From Viola odorata (Eukaryota; Streptophyta; Magnoliopsida; Malpighiales; Violaceae), in assembly GCA_963691705.1 (NCBI GenBank), contig OY829541.1, positions 50,674,377 to 50,738,376 on the forward strand: DNA of 64,000 nt, in the 5' to 3' direction. The notes beneath the pieces were generated by a model that was not told the DNA's origin, did no database searches, and saw nothing but the letters and a program-made list of their open reading frames with translations. Made by a program: the position numbers and the translations under genes. Position 1 is the stretch's first letter, and every line of letters starts with the position of its first letter. Below are positions 22,880 to 36,200 of the stretch, piece by piece.

Positions 22880-23908
22880 TGGCTTGAGCTTTCTTGTAAT
22901 TTTGGTTCTTGAATCGCTTGAAAGTTTGAATCATTGTGGAAAGAATGATAGAACCGAGATGGTTTTCAGTTCTGAGCAGGATAGAATTGATTGATTAGCA
23001 GCGGTGATCTATTGATCTTTCGATTATATAATCAAAACAGAAATAAAGTACCGTTTGTTCAAGTACTTCTTCTATGTGTAGAAATAGGTGTTTTGAACTT
23101 AATGTTCGTGCCTCAGGAGCTAAAACCCTCTGAATATTTGACCCGTTCTGTTCAAATCTTCTTCGAGTTTATTGCACTGCTCACCCATTTGAGAACATTT
23201 AATCTGATTATCAGGATTGATGCAATGTGCTAAATCTGTTTTCCTGCAAGCAGTTTGATAGAAAGCTTTGTGTTCTTAACAGTTTTGCTATTTCATAGTC
23301 TTGTTTCTGTTAATGACATCAAATGGAACTTATATCTCAGTTTTACCAAGGATTACTATTGAGTTAATGAAAACCATTTCAGGTGGTCGATGGCTTCATT
23401 TCATTTTTGTGTATAATTACGCCTACTAAACTGTAAGTGAAATTGCATGCTAAGCAAATGTTACAAATAGCAATACATCAGAATCATATGCCTGTTTCAG
23501 TAAATGATCATAATCACCATGCCCATTGTTGAAGTACACAACTCAAGAGAAACACAATGCTACAAAGAAAGGGGAAAAAACTAACATTGATAGTTTCAGA
23601 TCTCTAGCCACTGCTATTACCATCTCATTGTAAATTAACAGCACAGATTCTCAGTTTCTAACATCAATCTACTAAGAAAGAGCAAGAGTGGACCGGAAAA
23701 AGCAACAGTCGATAAATACAGATTCAGAAAGCAACCCTAGACAGTGAATTCTACACCCTGTCAAGACAGAAGTCAGAAGGTACAACAGAAGCTAATCAGC
23801 TCATAATCTCACTCCCTAATCTGCTACACAATCAGGAAAGTTCACCTCCTTATTCTTTCCATGTGACAATGATGACATACTTGGCCAATAAAGTTTTTCA
23901 TACAACGA
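22880..23908. other. 3' UTRs of convergent bL12m and PWWP genes
   Basis: This is about 1 kb between the stop codons of two convergent genes. T- and A-rich signals typical of plant polyadenylation regions occur on both strands. No additional gene is supported. Confidence 0.5.
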
Positions 23909-26900
23909 TCATGAAGCGGAACTTGGCATGGAGCTCACCTTCTTAAGGAGACCTTTAATTTCATCCTCCAATTTGGCTTTCATCTCCGGAGAAAGATTAT
24001 CTCCTGATTTCTCAAGCATTGAGGTCATCATCTCGAGATTTTTCCTTATGAAGTCAATGGGAGGTGTCTCAGCAGGATTTGGCATTGACATAGAAGGCAC
24101 CAATGGAGGCCTAGGTCCCTCTTTAGACTGAACTGGAGCGGTGGACAGGTGAAGAAGTCGATAATTGACAAGGGTTACGCCAAAAGGATTGGTGTTCTCC
24201 AAACTCTTGACTGCCTCTCCAGCATCAGAACTATTCATGAAAACAACTTGGGCAGCTCCAGAATCTATCGATGACTGTGTTTCTGACTCCTTCAAGGGCC
24301 CAAACCTGGAAAAAGTTGCAGCCAGAATTTCTTTTGAAGGCATGGAGTTTCCGGGTGTAAACGTCATGAGAAGAGCAGTCCGCAAAGCTTGCCCGTTAGG
24401 TATCCCAAAAAGAGGATTTTTTCTAGGGCGCCCTAAGGGAGCTTCTCCTCGTCTTCTTCTTCTTTTCTTCTCAGGTTTAACCAAGGTGCCAGGTTCTGCT
24501 GTAATTCCATTTAAATCTGGTATGCCAGCAGCGATGTTGGGCTGCTCAGAAATTGATTTATCTTTCCTCTTTCTTCTACGGACAACTTTAATTTCACCTG
24601 AAATGGGGCAAGCAGAAGATGGGTCTTTTGCTGTCAGGCCTGGAACAGTACAGCTGCCTTCTGGATTTAGTACACTACTGGCAGTTCCCTCTGTGTTATT
24701 TTGCCCAGTAACAGCATTTATTGAATATGGCCCTTTCACTTGCAAATCTACTGACAATGTGATTCCTCTTGCATTCCTTATATTCACATCTGGCGTGCTT
24801 ACAGTTACTTTCTTCTTTCTCTTCTTCGGTTCAGGTTTACCTCCAGAAGCAACAATCCTCGAAAGTTGAGAATTTTCTGCCAACAGATTTGGCACACTAC
24901 CATTGCCATTCAAGTCTGGTATGCCACTCGCTTTGCTCTTTTGAGGATGATCTGCTACACTTGCTCCTTGCTTCTCTATTTTCTCCTTTGACTCAGGATT
25001 CCCATTACTTGTGGGAGGACCCATCTCGTTATGACTTTCTACAGATAAACCACCACCAGCAACGCTTGTATTTATATCTGATAAACCTGAAAGAGACTTA
25101 ATCTTTGATTTAGCTGAATTTCTGGCGTTATTTTTCTTCTGCTCCCCTTCAGTCATTGGTTGAGTTGACTTCGTCTCCTGGGCATCTTTTCCAACAAGTG
25201 CATTACCATTGCTCGCCATGACAGCCTTGCAATGCTTTTCATACATGGACTCGTCATGGTAGACCGATATTCTGAACTTTGAGAAGAACCACTCAGTCAA
25301 ATCAAAGTTTCTGCCCCCCTTCGCATACAGACAATCCACAGCAATAAAGTGGAGTTCAGATAGTAGATCAGTTGGAGATGCATTTAGCAACTCAGAGGCA
25401 TAGGACAAATTATTCTCACTGATGAATTTTCTAAACCATTTCTTCTGGAACCTCTTTCCACTAGATTTAGAAACTGAATGTGACCCAATAAATTGACCAT
25501 CAACCAGTTTTACATTATTGACCCCTTCAAACTTCTCAGCCCTTGGATCTTCAGTTTCACCTGGATGGCTTTTATGTTCCAAGTTTACAAAGGGATATGA
25601 CAAATACTTGCTCTTCTTCCTCTCTCTCAAGTCAGAGCTCCTCTCTTTATTTGTTGGAGACATTTCCTCCTTAGATGCAAAGGGCGATGGACTTACATCA
25701 AGAGTCTTGACTTTGAGTTCAGTGTACGTCTTCCTCTTTCTCCTACTGGCATTTGATGCTAGACCATTCGGGGGAGAATTTTCTTCAGGAACATCACTGC
25801 TGCATTTATTTTCCTCGGCATTATTTTTGTTTTTAACTATTAGTTTGTCATTAGCACTGTCTTCAACATTAGTTGCATCCCAGAGTTTGTCAATAGGCAG
25901 TTGGTTGTGTCCAATGGAACGATAGAATGATGACAAGCGACTCTTTGCAACAGTCAAGTCAAGCATGCCAAGATTGCAAACAACCTGAGCAAGACTTTTA
26001 AGTTGCCCAAGAAATTTTGTTGGTTCGAACTGAGTAATCGAAAATTCACCGAATTCACCAAATTTGCACTTCGGCACACAGTGTCCTTCATTAATTTGAG
26101 CATTACCACTTGACTGACCATCTGCTTCAAGAATACAAGAACAAGTCATCTCTGATGTTAAGCACCTGCCAAACTCATCCACAGCTTGCTCTACAGCTCC
26201 GAGGAAGTTTCTGGCTTTGTTTCTCCCAGCCATCTGTTCGAAACTCTCATGAAAAGGCATTAACTGAGATGGGAGGCACCAAGCAACTTGACTATTCCCC
26301 AAGTATCCAACGAGAAGACGGTTTCTCTGTTCATTCTCCACAGCATATTTTGCTGCATCCAATGGATTGATAACCTTTCCTGGCCACCAAGATTGATTTT
26401 CGGTATTAACCCACACAAGATCCCCCACACAGAACTTATAGATAAGCTTTTCATTGTCATCACTACCCCAACTGGTCACACCATCAGGATTACCACAACC
26501 AAGCCCACTCGTAGGACCAGAAAAATCCACAAAGAGTGATATGTTATCTCCTGAAACGTCTACCTTCCGAGCAGAATGGCCACCATTGAATTCCAACAAC
26601 CCGTCGCCCTCTGATTCTGCTCCACTCACATTCTTCTCAACTGGACTTGCATTACCACCCACATTTGCTAATTTCCCCTCAAATCCCACCTCTACTGAAG
26701 CATCTCGATCCTCCACCACAGACCCAACAATACCATAACTCATGAAAGAAGCATTCTCAGCTGCCACAACATAATCAGCACTCACCTCAAAACCAGCCAT
26801 TGCACTCTCACTGAAATCCAAATTCCCTTCTGCAATAACATCAACACTCTTCTCCAATCCTACATTACCCCCATAAAGATTACCATTTTCCTCTTCAGCA

Positions 26901-27058
26901 AACTCAACACGACACTCCCTCCCAGTACAACAATCCCCACTTAACCCACCTAACCCAAAAGACCCAGAAACTTCTTCTACATTCTGGCCATGATGGTTTT
27001 GAGCTTCCAGGGTTTTACCATCTGGGTCTAGGGTTTCAAGGGTTCTAGGATTCTCCAT
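23909..27058 (-). CDS. PWWP-domain chromatin protein, PDP family
   Basis: A single uninterrupted coding exon of 1049 residues. The PWWP domain is at about residues 206-300: [14 protein letters not shown], then SWWPGKV (the P-W-W-P box variant) and [17 protein letters not shown] long Lys- and Ser-rich disordered centre carries nuclear-localisation-like clusters ([23 protein letters not shown]) and two IPDLNG motifs. Near residues 893-975 is an RRM-like fold ([32 protein letters not shown]), then a Pro-rich tail and a carboxyl-terminal amphipathic helix. PWWP domains bind methylated histones. In Arabidopsis, PDP proteins join PEAT complexes and interact with MSI4/FVE. The start is the first Met; length fits the family. 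Confidence 0.9.
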   Translation of the reverse strand: MENPRTLETLDPDGKTLEAQNHHGQNVEEVSGSFGLGGLSGDCCTGRECRVEFAEEENGNLYGGNVGLEKSVDVIAEGNLDFSESAMAGFEVSADYVVAAENASFMSYGIVGSVVEDRDASVEVGFEGKLANVGGNASPVEKNVSGAESEGDGLLEFNGGHSARKVDVSGDNISLFVDFSGPTSGLGCGNPDGVTSWGSDDNEKLIYKFCVGDLVWVNTENQSWWPGKVINPLDAAKYAVENEQRNRLLVGYLGNSQVAWCLPSQLMPFHESFEQMAGRNKARNFLGAVEQAVDEFGRCLTSEMTCSCILEADGQSSGNAQINEGHCVPKCKFGEFGEFSITQFEPTKFLGQLKSLAQVVCNLGMLDLTVAKSRLSSFYRSIGHNQLPIDKLWDATNVEDSANDKLIVKNKNNAEENKCSSDVPEENSPPNGLASNASRRKRKTYTELKVKTLDVSPSPFASKEEMSPTNKERSSDLRERKKSKYLSYPFVNLEHKSHPGETEDPRAEKFEGVNNVKLVDGQFIGSHSVSKSSGKRFQKKWFRKFISENNLSYASELLNASPTDLLSELHFIAVDCLYAKGGRNFDLTEWFFSKFRISVYHDESMYEKHCKAVMASNGNALVGKDAQETKSTQPMTEGEQKKNNARNSAKSKIKSLSGLSDINTSVAGGGLSVESHNEMGPPTSNGNPESKEKIEKQGASVADHPQKSKASGIPDLNGNGSVPNLLAENSQLSRIVASGGKPEPKKRKKKVTVSTPDVNIRNARGITLSVDLQVKGPYSINAVTGQNNTEGTASSVLNPEGSCTVPGLTAKDPSSACPISGEIKVVRRRKRKDKSISEQPNIAAGIPDLNGITAEPGTLVKPEKKRRRRRGEAPLGRPRKNPLFGIPNGQALRTALLMTFTPGNSMPSKEILAATFSRFGPLKESETQSSIDSGAAQVVFMNSSDAGEAVKSLENTNPFGVTLVNYRLLHLSTAPVQSKEGPRPPLVPSMSMPNPAETPPIDFIRKNLEMMTSMLEKSGDNLSPEMKAKLEDEIKGLLKKVSSMPSSAS

Positions 27059-27069
27059 TACCTAAAATT

Positions 27070-27501
27070 CTACAAAAGGTGCACTCTTTTCCCTTCTTCT
27101 CCACACTTAAACACTGACAATATATCACTTCTACAGCTGATCATAAACACCCAACACAAAAAAACAACATTAAAAAAAAATCCCAACAAGTTAACCCAAT
27201 GCAGATACCCTAAAGGTGCTCCCAAAGTATAAACATCAATAAAAGTACTCAAGTGCTTGGAAAAGAAATCAAGAGAACTTACATTATGTGTCAAAGTACA
27301 TGTCTTGATATGATACAACGCAGCTACAAAGCAAGAGAAGCAGTTCTTCTGATCCCGGGCAATTGACAAAGAGACAGGAGGAGGTAACAACGAAAGGATT
27401 TTTTTTTTGATTCCTAGAATGTTACAGAGAGAGAAGGAAGGAGATCAAAACAAAAACAAAAATGAAAATAAGATACAAATAAAATATTGTTTTTTGGGTA
27501 C
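27070..27501 (-). other. Putative 5'-UTR introns of the PWWP gene
   Basis: On the minus strand, exon 27502 and above ends GTGACAG|GTACCC. A leader exon at 27283-27413 is bounded by ATTCTAG|GAATC and CATAAT|GTAAGT, and the coding exon resumes at 27069 after TTTTGTAG|AATT. These give two introns, 27414-27501 and 27070-27282. All have GT-AG borders and AT-rich interiors, but this is inferred from signals only. Confidence 0.45.
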
Positions 27502-27639
27502 CTGTCACAAAGCCGAGAAAGTAGTAGTAATATACGTGGGTTGAAACTTGAAATACGGCAATGGTAGGAGAAGAAGTATATGGAATGAAACTATGGAAGG
27601 GGAGAGAGAGACGAAGATGATGAATTAGGGGTAGGGCTC

Positions 27640-28439
27640 ATATCATATTCTTTCGCTCTCCTTATTAAGTAGTGATTAGTGGAGTGTCCTTGTTTAGTGA
27701 TAAGTTTCCATTTCCCACGGAAAATGAAAGTCATCACTCAATTCTCACCTCGCTGTTATTATCGATCTTACATCCTCAAAATCTTTCTTTTCAGTCAGTT
27801 CGGTTCACTCACGACAGTAGTGCACCTTTGTCAGTTTGTCTCCCTCTTGTTTTTTTTTAGTTAATTATTTTTTTCTAATTATAAAAAAACTCGAACTTAA
27901 AGTTTAAAATAAATAAGATACTCAGATGTGATTAAGAATTTAAACTTGAAGCAAGTAGTACTATCTATTTTTATTTTTATTTTTATTTTTGGTCTTTTTC
28001 ACTCATGAAATAATTTTAGATATCTACAAATTATGAAGTATGGATTACGGATACGATACAATAAAATATTTTGATATCGAAATTTTTGAAAATTTAGGAT
28101 ACATCGTCTATGTATAAGTAAATTATAGTATAGAAAATAGAATATAAAAAAATATTAAATTATTACAAAAGATAAAAAGAACAAAATTATCAAATTATTT
28201 TATAAACTTCTATTTCAGTTCATAAAATAATTATTTGTAAATTATTATCAAAGTTATCTTAATTTTTTTATAAAATTCCACTTCCCGACAATTTTAAACC
28301 TCATTAATAATAATCAATAAATAAATAATTAAAGTAACAATAAATAATATAACAATATATTATTAATAGTTAAGTAATAAAACATCAACTTCAACGTTTA
28401 TAGTTTGTAAAAGGCATGTTTTTTTAAACAGTTTAAAAC
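27640..28439. other. Intergenic, AT-rich, low-complexity
   Basis: No gene is supported. The stretch includes an A/T homopolymer-rich zone, a TTTTTATTTTTATTTTTATT tract at about 27967-27993, and sequences with ACGGATACGATAC motifs that resemble the duplicated repeat that follows. Confidence 0.45.
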
Positions 28440-29290
28440 ACATATTCATTAAATTTGCAATCAAATGGATATAAAGACAAACATATTTATTTTTTAAAAT
28501 ATTTTTTTACCTAAAAATTAAAACCATGTGAATAATTGTAAAGTATAAATATAATAACAGTAACCGTAACAATAAATAATATGTTAGAAATGTAATATTT
28601 CAGTGCAAAAAAAGTAAACTCTTTAAATTTAAAATTAACAACAAAAAAAAACATAAAATTTGTAGTAAAAGTATCCTCAAAGTGTCAAAAACGTATCCAC
28701 GCGTATTTACGGCATATCCCCAAAGTATCCTAAACGTATTCGATATATATTTATTTTTTAAATATTATTTTCACGTATTCATATCAGAAATGTATCGAGC
28801 GAATATTGGTATCCGATACTTACCCGATACAGATACCGAGGCCAAATTGGAGTAAAAAATAAATTACATATTCATTAAATTTGCATCAAATGGATATAAA
28901 AAAAGTAAAGACAAGCATATTTACTTTTTAAAATGTTTTTTTATCTAAAAATTAAAACCATGTGAATAATAGTAAAAAAATTACATTCTAAAATATAAAT
29001 ATAATAAGAACAACTGTAACAAGAAATAATATGTTAGAAATGTAATATTTCATTATATGTGTAAAAAAAGTAAACTCTTCAAATTTAAAATCGAACAAAA
29101 AAAACATAAAATTTGTACACAAAAGGTATTTACGGCGTGTCCTCAAAATATCCTACACGTATCCGATATATACTTAACCTTTTATATTATTCTTGTGTAT
29201 TCAGATGTATTAAATACGTATCGAGTTATATCGAGTGAGTATTAGTATTCAATACTTGTCCGATATAAATAATGAGGTCAAATTAGAGTA
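28440..29290. repeat. Tandem duplication of a 426-bp AT-rich repeat unit
   Basis: Copy 1 starts at 28440 and copy 2 at 28866, both with ACATATTCATTAAATTTGCA. Both share CTAAAAATTAAAACCATGTG, TATGTTAGAAATGTAATATT and ACATAAAATTTGTA. Both also share a GTATCCGATA-rich segment and end with CAAATT(A/G)GAGTA. Copies have diverged by small indels and substitutions. It is non-coding; the unit could be a repeat-element end or a nascent satellite. Confidence 0.75.
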
Positions 29291-29473
29291 TCCGTCCTTC
29301 CTTTTTTTTTTTTTAATAAGCTGAAGATTATATTCACTCCTTCAGAGAAGGAGACAGAAGAAGGAAAGAATGTACAAATATCGGTCCTTCCTTCAAATAG
29401 CCTAAAGTAAGTAATGGAATAATTTTTTTAAAACTCATACAATGACAGGACAAGAGGCAGAAGAAAGAAAGGT

Positions 29474-29547
29474 AGGGGCATTCCAAGAACCAAACTCTGG
29501 GACCTCTCGCACCCAAAAGGAGAATCATACCACTAGACCCAATACCC
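29474..29547 (-). pseudogene. tRNA-Pro(UGG) pseudogene
   Basis: The minus strand reads GGGTATTGGGTCTAGTGGTA, an anticodon loop CTTTTGGGTGCGAGA (TGG), and an AATGCCCC end pairing with the start in a seven-base acceptor stem. Against the standard plant tRNA-Pro it has lost U8, has a mismatch closing the anticodon stem, an extra base in the T stem, and TTTGG in place of TTCGA. It is therefore a decayed copy, not a working tRNA. Confidence 0.7.
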
Positions 29548-30232
29548 TTCGATATCACTGGGTAACAAACAATTTACTAATCTACTAAAGAGAAGCGAAC
29601 CCATCAATGATCAAACACCTGGGACAAGTTTTTTAAACAGCATCTCAATTATTGTTTCGACACATTTGTTAAAGCGCCTCTAAAATTGGAACCTATTCTT
29701 AGACATGTGAAAAAGAAAAATTGTTGAGGGAAAGTTACGTTTCAAGAAGGATAAGCTGGCACCGGTCCCATACGATACGATCCTAAACTTAACAGAACAG
29801 TACAGTACATTCAGGAATCCATCCTTTGGTTGTATATTGGACCATATATACTATCAATCCATTTGTCTTCCTATTATCCAAAAGTAGAACTGCTATCTTC
29901 TGTACCACATGAAGAGCGGTTACACATGACAAGGAGCCCTAGCTCAACACGAGCTCGCTGGCTCGAGCATCTATCAAACATTAAACAAGAAATGGAAGAT
30001 GTGGGAGCAAAGACTACAGAACTCAAGTGCTGTTCTCCCTCCCCTACATTACAAGTGACGGTAAAAAAACACATGAGCCGACTTCTTCATGCGGATGACT
30101 TATGAGTCATGAGTAATGACCATGTCAAAAGGCAAGATCTATTTGCTCATCTAATAAGGGTTCTAAACTGGACTCTTCATCCTCTTAGAAGATGACAAAT
30201 GAGATTCCGATAATTTAACTCGAATAGGGTTT
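29548..30232. other. PANK2 downstream region
   Basis: No gene is supported. The ORF at 29830-30105 (+) has no family features. The part next to 30232 is probably the PANK2 3' UTR. Confidence 0.4.
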
Positions 30233-33200
30233 TCAGCTGGCTGGTTCGTATCTGCAGACACAATCGTATATGTTTCCTTTGATCAGTTTTTCTGCCAACC
30301 TTTGATTCTTCACCATTGCAAGCTGCAAAATAAATATGCAGAACATTTTTATGAAGTGTCAAACAAAACGCTTGCCATACTTCCAGTTGGTAGGATGGTG
30401 CAGTTATCGATAAACATTTTTTGTTTAATGTAGAGTTAAGATGTCCGATTACTAACCATAACCTGAGCTAGGGAGGATAAATCAAGGAACTTCCAGTCAA
30501 AATTCTTAATCGAGAAACCTTTTCAAGGTGATGATAGTACCACAAAATAATGAAAAAGAAAGAATTGAACCACTGTTCTTTAAAATCTCAAAAGGGACAA
30601 ACTAAAGAGTATTACCTTCAATGCATCACATTTGAACCGAGCATTGAAGTTGGTGTGAAGAGCTCTACCCATCCCTTCCAAGATGATCTGCACAGCATAA
30701 ATTCCAACATATGACTACAGTTAATGCAAATCTTTTCTTCCTAGTTCATACGATTATGTTTGCAATATATAAACTCATGGATCACTAAGAGATGTACTAA
30801 ATCAATACTCTAGATACATGAACTGGCACCATACCAAATCAGCATTCTTCGCAGCAGCTGCGAGCTCAGAGCTGACCTGCCTCAAATCAATGCATGGACT
30901 TCCACATCCATTCTCAACAACCATCAAGGGTACCGAAGAGGGATTATCTTTGGAACCTTCTAAATTATTACTCATGGCATCCACAAGAAGTGCTCCAGCT
31001 TCAGCAGCTCTTCGCAGAATGTCACAGTGCTGTGAACAAGAAGAAAAAGTTTATTTGCCTTTGTTTAGTTGAGTAATTCAGTGAAAAATATTTTAAGTAA
31101 AATGGAAACAATAGCGTTAGCTTTTTACGTCTAACAGTGAGTTAGCACTTCAAAGGTCTCTCGCTCTAGGAATATGATTTCCATCTTTTTTGTTCCCAAA
31201 CTCTAAAATAACCTCTGTAAGGACTTTCATTGCTGGTGATTCAAACTGCCCATTTGCTTTAATCAAATAATATACCTCACAAAAGTATGCCCCTTATTCA
31301 TTTTTTGGGTACTTTTTTCTTTGTACCAAATATTATGTGTCCTGTCCTTAGTGAAAAAACATTTTGATTTCGTGAGAAGAGAACACTATGAGAGAATAAC
31401 CAGCTCTCCACATGAATATTTTAGAGGAAATGAAAAGAAGAAAGGAATGGATTGGTCGAGGCATATCATCCGTCCGTGAAAATTCTACAGTTTGAAAGTA
31501 AGTAAATGACACTAAACCCCACTACAGATGATTCTAATAAATGTTGAATCCAAACGATCATGATAGGTGAAGAGAAATTAATTCAAAGGCAAGGTCTGCC
31601 AGACCAGAGCATTGTGAAGAGTGGGTAAAAGCAAAACTGTAAAATCACCATGCAGAAAGGCAAACCTTTGCAGCCTCAGCAACAATATCAGGAAGTTCCA
31701 TAGCAGTTATATCATTTAGTGCAGGAAAGGAGTTTGCAACTAAAACAACCTGAAAAAGTAGAAAAGAGTATTTCCATTGGAATGCAACAAGATAGGAAAA
31801 ATTGAAAAAGCAACAAAGTGAAAATGGGAATACTGTTCAAACTTTAAGCCACAGCTTTGAGCAAATGGGCAAGCAGAAGCCGATTTATTAGTGAAATAGA
31901 TGGGTGAGTGTACCTCAGTTCCTCGTCGGAGGAGTTCCCTTGCAAGGGGGAGCATCCCTAATACAACATCAGCACCTGCGTTGTCAACAAAAAGCAAAGC
32001 TCTCTTATGTGGGGGAGGCTTCTTATCCCCCGATCCCAGAATTCTGCCTTTGAAGACGTCAAAATCATCCACCTAATTTACAACAAAAATGAATTAACTT
32101 GCATCAACATATACCCAAAATTTCTCTCTATTGACAGTAAATTTATTTTGCTATTCAGCGACTTACACCCCACGGTCTTTGCATTTTATTCCTACTCATT
32201 CTGTAAATCTCAATAATGGTTCCTTTGTGATAAAGATCCACACAAGCACGAGATCCCCAGTCAAATATGTTCGCAGCTAGGACACCCTCAATTAAGGTGA
32301 GCAATCTTTTTTCCTGCCAAATAAAGAGGATTTCATGAGCACAATAGTTGAAGTGTGCAGTCGCAAAACATGCTAATGAGGTCTCAAATCTCGTTTTATG
32401 TGGCTAGATAACTCATTAGTCAAATAGGCAGGTAATGATTATAGTATGATAAGATGTTCATAAAGAAGTTATATCTAAGGGAACGGAAGAAGGACAATGT
32501 TATGATTATAGATACCTCTGGCATACTATCTATCTCCATCAAGAGGTCCGGTAATACAGCGAGTGATGCTTCATTTTCCCTGGCACATCCATAAAGCAAG
32601 ATGATTAAGGTTATCAAAAGAACTAAAGAAGTTCAAAAGAGATTCCATGCTGCTCTAGAAAAAGTCAAGCATGACATGCATCCTTACTAAATATTTTTCT
32701 TAAAAGCTAATGCAAAAGAAAGCTGTCGCTTAACAGGCATGGTTAATACACCAAGTAACAGCTGATTATTATCTTTAAACTGTGTTCTGTAATAGTTATA
32801 CATATTCAAGTTCAAACCATATGCAAATGGATGAGCGCTGTATTCTTCTCATTAGATAGAGAAATTATGCTCATTATATTTTCAACTCACATATGTTACA
32901 CAATAGAAGGTAAAGCACAAGTCACGTTTCAACATAATTGAGAAAAGCTTAGGTTGAAACAATAATTTTTAGGCTGTTGCAGAAAATATGCACTTACCTC
33001 TGTTTTATGCTTCTGTAGGCATCAACAAATTGGAACTCTCTGAGGCACTCTTCCCTCAGTTCCAAGAGATTAGCTAACCCCAGCTTTCCATATGCAGTCG
33101 GCTCCTCCATTAACCTAATCAGAGGGTTGGAGTGTTGTGTCTTGGTGAGTGATAAAAAGTGCGTAGTTAACAATATAAACAAGAACATTTGGTCTAAAGA

Positions 33201-36200
33201 GCAATGCAATCTAATAAAAGAACCAATGTATCTGAATTTGTCATAGTAAACCAATACTTTTAAACAGCATCATATACCTAGCCAAGTGAGCAGAAAATGC
33301 ACGCGCAAAAGCATCACCTCTTCGTTTAGCATCATCTGTACCCCCTTCACTTGCCACTGCCTGCCACAAGTGATATGAAGCTCTCAAAATCAACGAACCA
33401 ATCACAGGTTCTTATTCTTCTGATAACAACAAGGTAAATTAAGTTGCATTGTGTACTGGATGGTACATGTCTCAGGATTACAACAAGCCTATGTGTTAAG
33501 GCTGGAGAGGAGCCACTAAATGTCAAAATTTGAATAGTAGAAATAGAACTACCTCCATAATTGCATCACAAATGTGTTTCACTATAATTAAAATCAAGTA
33601 ATGTCCTTCAATAAAAGTAACTAATTATCTTTCTTACAAATTAAACGCGGCTGTGCTCAGAAAAAAATGAGAGAGAATTTGGTCAAGATGTAAATGGACT
33701 ACAAGTTACTTATTAGGACCTGAAAGAAAACAGGGCAATAATCCTTAGGATTCTGTTAGCACTAACAAGGGTTATAAGAATGTAGAAATAAGAAGTTAGA
33801 TTAGAGTTGCTCCCACGCTTGGGCAATTTGGTCCAATATGGGGTTGAATAGATGAGAGCCTCCCATGTGAGTTACATGAAAAATTAAGGATAATGGCTTA
33901 GTAGAGTTTTAAATGTGATGAAGCTGATGTTCAATATGGAGTGCCAATTGCCAAATCCAAACAGTAAAATAAATGTTTCTTCTAGCCTTGAACCTCTGAA
34001 CATTCAGATTACTTTCGAGAAACTAGGTTGACAGGTTGGACTATAGATAGAAAGACATAGTGATAGATTTTCTTTTCAGAAGTGATTTAATGACACTATC
34101 ATGCACACCTTATCAACAAGATCCGGCAAATGTTCCAACAGCACAGTGAACCAATACCTGCGATAGCATGCACACAAAGCTAAGAATCCTTTGAAATTTG
34201 TACATGACAAAAGCAGATCTAGCCATCACTGTAATAATTTTATTGAGAGATGCTCTAAACATGCAGCAAATTTTCAGAATGTGTACTCACTCTAATTCAC
34301 TGGGATCTGCGAGGTCAACCGTATTGGGCTCATACCTGTAGCCATCCAAGTCAGTTTACCAGTCACAAAGTTAGGAGAAGAGACATGATAAATAACAGAT
34401 GCCCCGTACAAGTTATGGCACAGGAAAAAAAATCCTTTTTTTTTCCTAAAAAAGAAATAAAGTTCAAACTAGCATTAAACAACCCAAATTCCCTGTAGAA
34501 TGCTTTCACTCCCCAAAGTGTTGACACTCACATGTTAACAGCCAGAATGATAATAAGATAATATTATGTAGGTACTTATCAAAAGTTTCAATCCGACCAT
34601 TCAGAAGTGTCACAAAGCATAATTTCAGTTGCATTAACATACTACACTATATTAAATGGAGTAGTTACCACCAATGTGCAATTTGCATACATTTTTGGAT
34701 CTTCCAAAAGTGGAAACACCTCCAAAGTGGGCACAAGGTGGAGAACACCAACATTTAATGCACTTGCATCAGAACGCAGGATACCACCTTTCGATGAAGG
34801 AACCTCAAAGCCTCCAAGTCCAGTGGTTCCGGATGGAGTCATTGGTACTGGAGCAGTAATCTCAGTTCCCCTCAGAACAAATTTTTCCATCCATGATATC
34901 TGCACTTGAACCAACAGAAAATTGCATGTAAGATTGCAAGGTCCATAAATTTTATGTAAAGATATAATGCAAGAACATAAGCATATGATGCTTAACCAAA
35001 GTGTGGTCAAACTTCTATGATATGGTCCAGATTTCAAAAGAAGAAAGAAAAGCATTTGGGTTGGGAAATTCAAGTTAAAGGGCCACACTCACTGATAAGG
35101 AGCATCAAACTGCAAGATCAAAAAAAGCTTATCAGTGAAGTAAGCCTTTATCCGTCATGGACTACTTATACCCAGATGGCTTATGTGCAGAAGCATTTTT
35201 CAAAAAGGTGTAGAAGACAAAAGGATTCCCAGAAAGATTCTTAGGTATAATATAGTTTCGTCTTGTCACTGTTGGCTCAAGAATATATTCTTTAATGATT
35301 CCATAGAAACATCACAAATAGTTCCTTTTATCACTTTATTGGTGGCCACGCCAAAAGCAAGAAAAGACACCATCAATGGCAGGACCTTTTCATGTAAATA
35401 CCATGTAAAAGTTTCAGGTTAGGTAGGTTAATGGCACCAATTACTACCATGCTTAAAATCAGGACTCCCCTACTCATGGACATCGGTAAAAATGATGGCC
35501 CACACCAACTCAGTTAAGGGATTGACAATCCAGGTCATAGTATTACAGCCACAACTGCACTTGCCTTCTCATTCAAATCCCCAAGTGGTGGCCCATGGAT
35601 CTTTCCTCCTGTGTATGGTGCTCCCATTGGAAACCTTTCAACTAACTGATGAACCATCAAGTCATCAAGGCCATGTCTTTCATAGCTCATAAATGCACCC
35701 AAGGCACCCAAAAAACCTTCATGCCTCAGAAACATTGCTTGTGCCTTGCCCTTTGACCTAATCAAGGTATGTTAGAAACCATAACCCGTTTCAGACTTAA
35801 TTTGATTGGAGAATAATTCAAATCCTGGAAAGATAAAACTGACCAGAATTGAACAGCAAAGGAGATTGTGTCCATGGTATAAGCATGGCCCCTAATAAAG
35901 TAACCTCCAAAGAAGATTCGCTTAATCCCATATTGAAGTGCATTCAAGTATGAAATCTGCATAGTAGAGCAGCAAGTTCAAAGCCAACACATGTACATCG
36001 ATAAACATATCTGGTTATCCAATAAGAATATGGTAGACATTTATCTTCCAAAAATCAAGATGCATGGAGAACTGTTCAACAAACAAACAATTATAATCAA
36101 ATCCCCAGCATCTGAAATGAAGTCCATGGTAAGAGAAAAATAGTATATTTTTTCAAGCAACTTACCTGGCCAATATTATAGGAAATCATTCGCAAAAGGG

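Noticed and set aside
24165..24869. 234-codon open frame on the plus strand
   Set aside because: It lies wholly opposite the PWWP coding exon and has no family motif; a mirror frame of a long real gene.
28440..29290. CRISPR-like or satellite array
   Set aside because: Only two long copies with no spacer structure; a simple tandem duplication.
29474..29547. Functional tRNA-Pro
   Set aside because: U8, the TTCGA loop, an anticodon-stem pair and T-stem pairs are lost.
31740..32072. Stand-alone minus-strand ORF starting [10 protein letters not shown]
   Set aside because: This is an internal PANK2 exon (31914-32072) reading into an intron, not a separate gene.
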